Origin: Phycicoccus sp. Root101
GTDB lineage: Bacteria; Actinomycetota; Actinomycetes; Actinomycetales; Dermatophilaceae
Length of the DNA stretch: 58,052 nt
Reading direction: 5' to 3'
Assembly (NCBI RefSeq): GCF_001426245.1
Contig: NZ_LMCM01000006.1
Span: forward strand, 1-58,052
Of the stretch, positions 52,061 to 58,052 are shown one piece after another; position 1 is the first letter of the stretch, and each line of letters starts with the position of its first letter. The translations under genes and the position numbers were made by a program. The notes under the pieces were generated by a model. That model was not told the origin of the DNA and ran no database searches. It worked only from the letters and a program-made list of their open reading frames with translations.

Positions 52061-52091
52061 GCCCGGCGGGGGAGCAGGGAGCGACAGCGCG

Positions 52092-53378
52092 ATGGCGCGC
52101 ATCGTCCTCGGTGTCAGTGGTGGCATCGCGGCCTACAAGGCCTGCTCCCTGCTGCGCCTGTTCACCGAGGCCGGCCACGACGTGACCGTGGTGCCGACCG
52201 AGTCGGCCCTGCACTTCGTGGGTGCCCCCACGTGGGAGGCGCTCTCCGGCAAGCCGGTCGCGACCGGGGTCTGGGAGTCCGTGCACGAGGTGCCGCACGT
52301 GCGCCTCGGCCAGTCCGCCGACCTCGTCGTCGTGGCCCCGGCCACCGCCGACCTGGTCGCCAAGGCCGCGCACGGCCTGGCCGGTGACCTGCTCACCAAC
52401 GTCCTGCTCACCGCACGCTGCCCGGTCGTGGTGGCGCCCGCGATGCACACCGAGATGTGGGAGCACGCAGCGACGCAGGCCAACATCTCGACGCTCATGG
52501 AGCGCGGGGTGCATGTCATCCCGCCGGCGTCCGGTCGCCTCACCGGCGCGGACACCGGTCCCGGCCGGCTCCCCGAGCCCGCCGACCTGTATGCCGTGTG
52601 CGAGCGGATCCTCGCCCACGGCACCGCCGCGGTGGTACCGCCCAAGTACGCGACCGAGCTCCGCGCCATACCCGAGGACGAGGGGCTCGCCGAGGGTGGC
52701 CTCGAGGGGCGCAGGGTCGTCATCACCGCCGGAGGGACCCGGGAGCCGATCGACCCGGTGAGGTTCCTCGGGAACCGCAGCTCGGGCAAGCAGGGGTTCG
52801 CGCTGGCCACGGTGGCTGCCCGGCGGGGTGCCGAGGTGGTGCTCATCGCCGCGAACACGACCCTGGCGGCTCCCGCGGGGGTCCTCGTCGTCCCGGTGCA
52901 GACCGCCCTCGAGCTCGAGACCGCCGTCGCCGCGGCTGCGCCCGGGGCCGATGTCGTCGTGATGGCCGCTGCCGTCGCCGACTTCCGCCCGGCGCACTAC
53001 ACCGACGCCAAGATCAAGAAGACCCACGACGCCGACGACCCGGACGCCGCGCCGACGATCGAGCTGGTGCGCAACCCCGACGTCCTGGCCGGGCTGGTCG
53101 CCCGCCGCGGCGACGACGCGAGCCCCGTCATCGTCGGGTTCGCCGCGGAGACCGGCGATCAGGACGGCAGCGTCCTCGACCACGCGCGCGCCAAGCTGGC
53201 CCGGAAGGGCTGCGACCTGCTCGTGGTCAACGAGGTCGGCACCGACAAGACGTTCGGGCTCGACGACAACACAGTCCACATCCTGCGGCTGGGTTCGAGC
53301 CACGTGATCGATGCGGGGCCCGCCCCCAAGGAGCAGATCTCCGCCGCAGTGTGGGATGCCGTCCAGCAGATCTTGTGA
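52092..53378 (+). CDS. coaBC: Bifunctional phosphopantothenoylcysteine decarboxylase / synthase
   Basis: 428 aa, ATG start. N-terminal flavoprotein CoaC: GVSGGIAAYKACSLLRLF near residue 6, catalytic His in the VPHVRLG segment near 74, PAMHTEMWE near 116. C-terminal CoaB: ITAGGTREPIDPVRFLGNRS near 215 and AAAVADFRP near 300, KIKK near 318. It makes 4'-phosphopantetheine for CoA. Full length. Confidence 0.96.
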   Translation: MARIVLGVSGGIAAYKACSLLRLFTEAGHDVTVVPTESALHFVGAPTWEALSGKPVATGVWESVHEVPHVRLGQSADLVVVAPATADLVAKAAHGLAGDLLTNVLLTARCPVVVAPAMHTEMWEHAATQANISTLMERGVHVIPPASGRLTGADTGPGRLPEPADLYAVCERILAHGTAAVVPPKYATELRAIPEDEGLAEGGLEGRRVVITAGGTREPIDPVRFLGNRSSGKQGFALATVAARRGAEVVLIAANTTLAAPAGVLVVPVQTALELETAVAAAAPGADVVVMAAAVADFRPAHYTDAKIKKTHDADDPDAAPTIELVRNPDVLAGLVARRGDDASPVIVGFAAETGDQDGSVLDHARAKLARKGCDLLVVNEVGTDKTFGLDDNTVHILRLGSSHVIDAGPAPKEQISAAVWDAVQQIL

Positions 53379-53384
53379 CGTAGG

Positions 53385-53390
53385 TACACT
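53385..53390 (+). promoter_or_regulatory. -10 box (TACACT) for metK
   Basis: TACACT lies 68 bases before the metK GTG; GAAGGAG precedes the start. The ~60-nt leader is too short for a known SAM riboswitch and I see no such fold. Confidence 0.5.
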
Positions 53391-53457
53391 CGCGAGGTCC
53401 GTGCGGCTCCGGCTCGCGGCCCCCAGTCAGCAGCCGCTGCCCCCGAAGGAGTTTTGA

Positions 53458-54678
53458 GTGTCCGCACGCCTGTTCACGTCCGAGTCCGTCACCGAGGGTC
53501 ACCCGGACAAGATCTGTGACCAGATCTCCGACTCGATCCTCGACGCCATGCTGGCGGAGGACAAGGACAGCCGGGTCGCCGTCGAGACGATGGTGACCAC
53601 CGGGCTGGTCCACGTCGCCGGCGAGGTCGACACCCGCAGCTACGTCCCGATCGCCCAGATCGTGCGCGACACCATCAAGGGCATCGGCTACGACTCGTCC
53701 GAGAAGGGCTTCGACGGCGCCTCCTGCGGCGTCTCGATCTCCATCGGCGAGCAGTCGCCGGACATCGCGCAGGGCGTCGACACGGCCCACGAGAACCGCA
53801 CCGGTGGAGTCGACCCGCTCGACAAGCAGGGTGCCGGCGACCAGGGCCTGATGTTCGGCTACGCGTGCGAGGACACCGCCGAGCTCATGCCCCTGCCGAT
53901 CTACCTCGCGCACCGGCTGGCCGAGCGCCTCACCGCGGTCCGCAAGTCCGGTCAGGTCGCCTACCTGCGCCCCGACGGTAAGACCCAGGTGACCATCGGC
54001 TACGAGGGTGACAAGGCCGTCCGCCTCGACACCGTCGTGCTGTCGACGCAGCACGCCTCCGACATCTCGCTCGACGACCTGCTCGCGCCCGACATCGAGC
54101 AGCACGTCATCGCCCCGGTCCTGGCCGAGCTCGCCGAGACCGGCACCGACCTCGACATCTCGGGGTACCGCAGCCTGATCAACCCGACCGGCCGCTTCGA
54201 GATCGGTGGCCCCATGGGCGACGCCGGCCTCACCGGCCGCAAGATCATCGTCGACACGTACGGCGGCATGGCCCGCCACGGTGGTGGCGCGTTCTCCGGC
54301 AAGGACCCGTCGAAGGTCGACCGCTCGGCCGCCTACGCCATGCGCTGGGTCGCCAAGAACATCGTCGCGGCCGGCCTCGCCCGCCGCTGCGAGGTCCAGG
54401 TCGCCTACGCCATCGGCAAGGCCCAGCCGGTCGGTCTCTACGTCGAGACGTTCGGCACCGAGACCGAGCCGATCGACAAGATCCAGGCCGCGATCACCTC
54501 GGTGTTCGACCTGCGCCCGGGGGCGATCGTCGACCAGCTCGACCTGCTGCGCCCGATCTACAAGGCGACGGCCGCTTACGGCCACTTCGGCCGCACCTCG
54601 GTCGAGGGCGTCGACAACGCCTTCACCTGGGAGCGCACCGATCGCGTCGAGGCGCTGCAGCGCGCGGTCAAGGGCTGA
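53458..54678 (+). CDS. metK: S-adenosylmethionine synthase
   Basis: 406 aa, GTG with GAAGGAG seven bases upstream. [20 protein letters not shown] at residue 4 holds the ATP/Met-binding His. [16 protein letters not shown] near 120 matches signature 1, and [19 protein letters not shown] near 278 matches signature 2. Makes SAM from Met and ATP. Usual length. Confidence 0.97.
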   Translation: MSARLFTSESVTEGHPDKICDQISDSILDAMLAEDKDSRVAVETMVTTGLVHVAGEVDTRSYVPIAQIVRDTIKGIGYDSSEKGFDGASCGVSISIGEQSPDIAQGVDTAHENRTGGVDPLDKQGAGDQGLMFGYACEDTAELMPLPIYLAHRLAERLTAVRKSGQVAYLRPDGKTQVTIGYEGDKAVRLDTVVLSTQHASDISLDDLLAPDIEQHVIAPVLAELAETGTDLDISGYRSLINPTGRFEIGGPMGDAGLTGRKIIVDTYGGMARHGGGAFSGKDPSKVDRSAAYAMRWVAKNIVAAGLARRCEVQVAYAIGKAQPVGLYVETFGTETEPIDKIQAAITSVFDLRPGAIVDQLDLLRPIYKATAAYGHFGRTSVEGVDNAFTWERTDRVEALQRAVKG

Positions 54679-54702
54679 CCGGCTCCTCGCACCCAGCGTC
54701 CG

Positions 54703-54749
54703 GTCGACCCGGCCGACCCCTGCCCCGCAGGAGTGTCGGCCGGGTCGAC
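54703..54749 (+). terminator. metK terminator adjoining the priA promoter
   Basis: A perfect 15-bp inverted repeat (54703-54717 with 54735-54749) with a 17-nt loop is followed by TAGTTTT. The T-run belongs at the same time to the TAGTTT -10 box of priA. Confidence 0.75.
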
Positions 54750-54755
54750 TAGTTT
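54750..54755 (+). promoter_or_regulatory. -10 box TAGTTT, leaderless start of priA
   Basis: TAGTTT, then TCACAC, then GTG 54762. No Shine-Dalgarno. The metK terminator stem fills the spacer and -35 region. Confidence 0.6.
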
Positions 54756-54761
54756 TCACAC

Positions 54762-56813
54762 GTGTCCGAACCGGGAGCCGTCGAGCAGCTGTCGCTGATC
54801 CGCGCCGCGCTGCCCAAGGCTCCGCGCCCGCCGAAGGCGACCGACACGGCCGAGGTCGACCCCGTCGCGGCGGTGGTCGTCGACACCGGGCTGGCCCACC
54901 TGGACCGCCCGTTCGAGTACCTCGTGCCGACCGCGCTCGGCGAGACCGCCGTGCCCGGCGCACGGGTCAAGGTGCGGTTCGCCGGCCAGGACCTCGACGG
55001 GTTCGTCGTCGAGCGCAAGGCGGCGGCCGAGCACGACGGCCGGCTGGCGCCGATTCGTCGGGTCGTGTCGCCCGAGCCTGTCCTGACCGCCCGCCAGCTG
55101 TCGGTGGCCCGGGCGGTCGCCGCCCGCTACGCCGGCACCCTCGGTGACGTCCTGCGCCTGTCCGTCCCGCCGCGCCACGCCGCTGCGGAGAAGGCCCTGG
55201 CCCTCGAGCCGCCGGTGCCCGACCCCCTGCCGGCCCTCTCCGGTCCCGGCCCCGCCTGGACCCGGTATGCCGCCGGGCCGGCCTACCTCACCCGGCTCAC
55301 CTCGGGGGAGACCCCGGCCGCGTCGTGGCTGGCCCTGCCCTCGACCGACCCGGCAGAGGACTGGCCGGCGGCCCTCGCGACGGCTGCTGCGGCAACCGTC
55401 GCCGGTGGCCGCGGCGCGGTCCTCGTCGTCCCCGACCACCGGGACGTCACCCGGGTGGATGCCGCCCTGACCGCCGCCCTCGGACCGGGAAGGCACGTGC
55501 GGCTGACCGCCGACCAGGGCCCGCAGGCGCGCTACACCGCGTGGCTCAAGGTGCTGCGCGGGCACGTGTCCGTCGTCGTCGGCACCCGGGCCGCAGCCTT
55601 CGCCCCCGTGAAGGACCTGGGCCTCGTCGCCTGGTGGGACGACGGCGACGACAACCACGAGGAGCCTCGCGCGCCATACCCGCACGTCCGGGAGGTGCTG
55701 CTGACCCGGGCCGCCGTCGAGGGGGCGGCGGTGCTGTCCGGGGGGTTCACGCGGACGGTGGCCGTGCAGCAGCTGGTGGAGACCGGCGCGCTGCGCCCCA
55801 TCGCCGCGGCCGGCGCGGTGCGCGCCGCGGTGCCGCGGGTGGTCGTCGCGGGAGAGGGACTGGAGCTCGAGCGAGACCCGGCTGCGGCCAGCGCGCACCT
55901 GCCGTCCATCGCGTGGCGGACCGCCAAGACCGCCCTGGAGTCCGGGCCCGTGCTCGTGCAGGTGCCGCGGCGGGGGTACGTGCCGTCGCTCGCCTGCCAG
56001 ACCTGTCGCGCCCCCGCTCGTTGCGCCCACTGCTCCGGCCCGATCGCCGTGACCGGGCGCGGTGCCGAGCCGGGGTGCCGTTGGTGCGGGCGTGGGGTCG
56101 GTCGGTTCGAGTGCCGCCAGTGCGGCGGACGTGAGCTGCGGTCGTCCGTCGTCGGCGCCCGCCGCACGGCGGAGGAGCTGGGACGGGCGTTCCCCGGCGT
56201 GCCCGTGCACACCTCGGGCGCGGGAGCGGTCCTCGAGCGGGTCGCGGCCGCGCCGTCGCTGGTCATCGCCACCCCGGGGGCAGAGCCCGTGGCCGACGGC
56301 GGGTACGCCGCCACGCTGCTGCTCGACGCCTGGGCCTCGCTCGACCGCCCGACGCTCGACGCGGGGGAGGAGGCGCTGCGTCGGTGGCTGGCAGCTGGTG
56401 CGTTGACCCGGGGTTCGGCAGCACGTGGGCAGGTGGTCCTGTGCGGGGCGCCCGGCCACACCACCCTGCCGGTCGTCGAGGCCCTGGTTCGCTGGGACCC
56501 GGCGTGGTTCGCCGCCCGCGAGCTCGCCGACCGGGCAGCCCTGTCGCTGCCCCCCACCGTGGTGATGGCCGCCGTCAGCGGCGAACGCCGTGCGGTCGAC
56601 GCCGCGGTGCAGCAGGCCGACCTCGCCGACGGCACCGAACGGCTCGGGCCGCTGCCGCTGCCGGACGACGCGGTGCGCATGCTGCTCCGGGTGCCCCTCG
56701 CCGACCGCGACGCGCTGGCCACGTCCCTGACCGCGATGCGGGCCAAGCGCAGTGCGCGCAAGGAACCTGTCAGCGTGCAGGTCCGTGTCGACCCGCCCGA
56801 CCCGGCGACGTAG
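54762..56813 (+). CDS. priA: Primosomal protein N' (PriA), ATPase motifs degenerate
   Basis: 683 aa. The 3'-DNA-binding domain is recognisable (PFEYLVPTALGETAVPGARV near residue 50). Where Walker A should be, the sequence is GGRGAVLVVPDHRDVTRVD with no GKT, and the DEAH position reads WWDDGDDNHEEP. The zinc-binding cysteines survive (CQTCRAPARCAHC and CRWCGRGVGRFECRQCGG, residues ~410-452). Actinobacterial PriA is known to lack helicase motifs, so this is probably a structural restart factor rather than a helicase. The ORF is intact and under its own promoter. Confidence 0.9.
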   Translation: MSEPGAVEQLSLIRAALPKAPRPPKATDTAEVDPVAAVVVDTGLAHLDRPFEYLVPTALGETAVPGARVKVRFAGQDLDGFVVERKAAAEHDGRLAPIRRVVSPEPVLTARQLSVARAVAARYAGTLGDVLRLSVPPRHAAAEKALALEPPVPDPLPALSGPGPAWTRYAAGPAYLTRLTSGETPAASWLALPSTDPAEDWPAALATAAAATVAGGRGAVLVVPDHRDVTRVDAALTAALGPGRHVRLTADQGPQARYTAWLKVLRGHVSVVVGTRAAAFAPVKDLGLVAWWDDGDDNHEEPRAPYPHVREVLLTRAAVEGAAVLSGGFTRTVAVQQLVETGALRPIAAAGAVRAAVPRVVVAGEGLELERDPAAASAHLPSIAWRTAKTALESGPVLVQVPRRGYVPSLACQTCRAPARCAHCSGPIAVTGRGAEPGCRWCGRGVGRFECRQCGGRELRSSVVGARRTAEELGRAFPGVPVHTSGAGAVLERVAAAPSLVIATPGAEPVADGGYAATLLLDAWASLDRPTLDAGEEALRRWLAAGALTRGSAARGQVVLCGAPGHTTLPVVEALVRWDPAWFAARELADRAALSLPPTVVMAAVSGERRAVDAAVQQADLADGTERLGPLPLPDDAVRMLLRVPLADRDALATSLTAMRAKRSARKEPVSVQVRVDPPDPAT

Positions 56814-56917
56814 GCCGAGCGAGGGGTTCGCCGGCTGGTGCGGGGCCTGGGGTGGGGTGTGCCATCGCGGGGGCCGCAGGATCGTAGGAGGGCCTGACGA
56901 CATCCGTGTTCCTGACC

Positions 56918-56923
56918 TAGATT
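56918..56923 (+). promoter_or_regulatory. -10 box TAGATT, leaderless start of the small membrane gene
   Basis: TAGATT, then TGCGGC, then ATG 56930. No Shine-Dalgarno. Confidence 0.6.
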
Positions 56924-56929
56924 TGCGGC

Positions 56930-57196
56930 ATGAGCTCTCGTCGGCAGGTCGCCGGTCTGGTCGCCCTGGTCCTCGCGTTGCTCGTCACCGGGGCCGTCCT
57001 GTGGATCGGTGGCGCGGAGACGGAGTTCGGCTGGTTCGCCTACTCACCGTTGGACCAGCAGCCCTCGCCGGGGATCTTCCTCATCTCGGAACGGCGACAG
57101 GCAGCGCTGGTGGTGTCGTTGGTCGGCCTCCTGCTGCTGAGTGGCGTGCTGGGCTTCGTGGTCGGCCGTCGGGCCACCCACGGCTCTGAGGCGTAG
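56930..57196 (+). CDS. Small two-helix membrane protein
   Basis: 88 aa. Helix 1 at residues ~7-26 (VAGLVALVLALLVTGAVLWI), a ~30-residue outer loop with EFGWFAYSPLDQQP, helix 2 at ~60-80 (ALVVSLVGLLLLSGVLGFVV), and a short polar tail. I do not recognise a family. The leaderless-type promoter and the clean topology argue that it is expressed. It lies where fmt/rsmB often follow priA in other actinobacteria, so local order breaks here. The 152 bases after it hold no feature I recognise apart from the next promoter. Confidence 0.75.
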   Translation: MSSRRQVAGLVALVLALLVTGAVLWIGGAETEFGWFAYSPLDQQPSPGIFLISERRQAALVVSLVGLLLLSGVLGFVVGRRATHGSEA

Positions 57197-57336
57197 CCGC
57201 CTGCCTGACCGCTGCGACGAGCCGCGGTCCGTGAGTTCGTCCCGAACCGTCCGGCAGCCGGTTCCATGAGTGGTGACCGACTTCACGGCAGCGATGCGGA
57301 CTAGGCGAGTGGCCACAGCATGTGGGCGCCCGCGTC

Positions 57337-57342
57337 TAGGGT
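57337..57342 (+). promoter_or_regulatory. -10 box TAGGGT, leaderless start of the Nudix gene
   Basis: TAGGGT, then GCCGCC, then ATG 57349. No Shine-Dalgarno. Confidence 0.6.
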
Positions 57343-57348
57343 GCCGCC

Positions 57349-57774
57349 ATGGTCGCCCCGATCGAGATCGCCACTGCCGTGCTGGTGCGTGACGGCTTGG
57401 TGCTGCTGGCGCATCGCCATGCCAGGCGTCAGGCGTATCCCGACCGCTGGGGCTTCGTCGGCGGACATGTCGAGCCGGGCGAGCTGCCTCACCAGGCTGT
57501 CATCCGTGAGTGCCTCGAGGAGCTCGGTGTGCACGTCCAGAACCCCCTGCCGATCACGATGACGGTCAGCGACCCCGGCCTCGTGATGCACGGGTTCCTC
57601 GTGACCGATTGGAGAGGAGAACCGGTCAACGCAGCGCCGGAAGAGCATGACGATCTTGCCTGGTTCCGACCCGAGGATCTCGCGGAGCTGGAGATGGGCC
57701 ACCCGGAGACTCTGCCCAGCGTCCTGGGCGCCATCAAGGACGCCACCAGTCAGCCGCGGCCAATCGTTCGCTGA
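57349..57774 (+). CDS. Nudix hydrolase
   Basis: 141 aa. Canonical Nudix box GGHVEPGELPHQAVIRECLE followed by ELGV (residues ~38-61), matching GX5EX7REUXEEXGU with Cys at U. MutT-like length and WGFVGGHVEPGE suggest a nucleotide-pool or small NDP-X hydrolase. Codon use is less GC3-biased than in neighbours (CGT, GCT, TTG, TAT-CCC appear), hinting at a more recent arrival. Its TGA lies inside the downstream terminator arm. Confidence 0.9.
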   Translation: MVAPIEIATAVLVRDGLVLLAHRHARRQAYPDRWGFVGGHVEPGELPHQAVIRECLEELGVHVQNPLPITMTVSDPGLVMHGFLVTDWRGEPVNAAPEEHDDLAWFRPEDLAELEMGHPETLPSVLGAIKDATSQPRPIVR

Positions 57775-57815
57775 GCGGTGGATCCGGTCGACGTGCAGCC
57801 GGACCCACCGCTCAG
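57771..57815. terminator. Bidirectional terminator containing both stop codons
   Basis: CTGAGCGGTGG (57771-57781) pairs with CCACCGCTCAG (57805-57815), extended by TCCGG/CCGGA inside one mismatch; loop of 11 nt. The TGA of the Nudix gene (57772-57774) is in one arm and the TGA of the convergent gene (57814-57812) in the other. Confidence 0.8.
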
Positions 57816-58052
57816 TGGTGGCCCCAGTTGGTGCGGATGAGTCCGCGGTCGGGGTTGTCGGGGTCGTCGAGCCAGGAGATGGTCTGCGCTGGTGGTGGTG
57901 GGGCGAGGCTGAGCCCGGGTGGGGGTGGTGTGCCGTGGGTGGCCTCGTGGTCGGAGGGGATGGCGAGGTCGTTCCAGGTGATGGGTCCGCCGCTGGGTGG
58001 TTGGTAGGTGCCTGCGGGGACGGGTGGGTCACCTTCGGGTGGTGGGGCGGTT
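57812..58052 (-). CDS. C-terminus of an unknown protein (partial)
   Basis: Reading the minus strand from the window edge, one frame stays open for 79 codons with strong G/C third positions and stops at the TGA in the terminator arm. The visible end is Pro-rich, with GTYQPPSGGPITWNDLAIPS, TPPPPGLSLAPPPPAQTISW and a final DRGLIRTNWGHH. I do not recognise the family. Pro-rich tails like this occur on several large actinobacterial proteins, including 13E12-type HNH proteins, but nothing here proves it. The start lies beyond the window. Confidence 0.65.
   Translation of the reverse strand, partial: TAPPPEGDPPVPAGTYQPPSGGPITWNDLAIPSDHEATHGTPPPPGLSLAPPPPAQTISWLDDPDNPDRGLIRTNWGHH

Noticed and set aside
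53379-53457. Possible SAM riboswitch before metK
   Set aside because: The leader is only about 60 nt and shows neither the SAM-I/IV core helices nor a downstream expression platform.
57301-58032. Minus-strand 243-aa ORF covering the second Nudix gene and the window end
   Set aside because: Antisense to a gene with a perfect Nudix box. A different minus frame (57812-58052) has better codon structure and a stop in the terminator arm.

Overview
This is a gene-dense, very GC-rich chromosomal window (roughly 70% GC or more by eye) from a high-GC actinobacterium. GTG starts are common, stop and start codons often overlap (GTGA, ATGA), and -10 hexamers have the TAnnnT form. Gene content and order (tlyA-nadK-recN-steA-steB...pyrG; alaS-ruvX-mltG-aroE-aroC-aroK-aroB...efp-nusB-pyrR-pyrBC-carAB...pyrF-mihF-gmk-rpoZ-coaBC-metK-priA) is that of Actinomycetes. 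A micrococcal lineage such as Intrasporangiaceae is my best guess, not a demonstrated identity. No transposase, integrase, phage gene, CRISPR array or tRNA was found. No gene-free stretch exceeds 300 bases.

Layout. 1-95: 3' end of a 5S rRNA and the rrn terminator. 193-6127: a TPR protein with a glycine/arginine-rich repeat domain, a HAD-IIA phosphatase, a protein with a histone-H1-like Lys/Ala tail, a small Pro-rich protein, tlyA, nadK and a double-domain VOC protein. 6189-16563: recN, the cell-separation pair steA/steB, a cassette of a MraY/WecA-like membrane protein, a MurJ-like flippase and a GT4 glycosyltransferase, then pyrG, a Nudix hydrolase and a YchJ-like protein. 16673-18496: aspS, ended by a 27-bp bidirectional terminator. 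18572-23390 (minus strand): alpha/beta hydrolase, DUF427 protein, GNAT and MMPL transporter. 23410-34596: rarA, two small envelope-type proteins, alaS, ruvX, mltG and the aro cluster with an embedded prepilin peptidase. 34609-38511: an accessory insert between aroB and efp (secreted nuclease with lamin-tail domains, intradiol-dioxygenase-like lipoprotein, frameshifted GNAT, aldo/keto reductase). 38709-50717: efp, nusB, a 48-bp perfect palindrome, a PyrR leader and the complete UMP operon pyrR-pyrB-pyrC-PH-carA-carB-pyrK-pyrD-pyrF. 50858-56813: mihF-gmk-rpoZ-coaBC, metK and a degenerate priA. 56930-58052: a small membrane protein, a Nudix hydrolase and the 3' end of a convergent gene that runs off the window.

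How the genes work together. The pyr block encodes every step from carbamoyl phosphate to UMP, with a class 1B PyrK/PyrD pair. Its leader carries the PyrR-binding sequence overlapping the pyrR Shine-Dalgarno, implying translational feedback by UMP. The aro block covers dehydroquinate synthase, shikimate dehydrogenase, shikimate kinase and chorismate synthase, but dehydroquinate dehydratase is not in the window. MltG, SteA/SteB, MurJ-like, MraY/WecA-like and GT genes point to envelope synthesis and cell separation.

Most notable signals: (i) a heptamer, GTATGSC/GSCATAC, scattered on both strands and kept even where it forces rare codons in different reading frames; (ii) at least eight genes whose start codon sits 6-8 nt after a TAnnnT -10 box, implying leaderless mRNAs; (iii) the SteAB plus lipid-linked-sugar cassette; (iv) several compact regulatory arrangements: an operator over a transcription start, a terminator abutting a promoter, stop codons inside -10 boxes and inside terminator arms.
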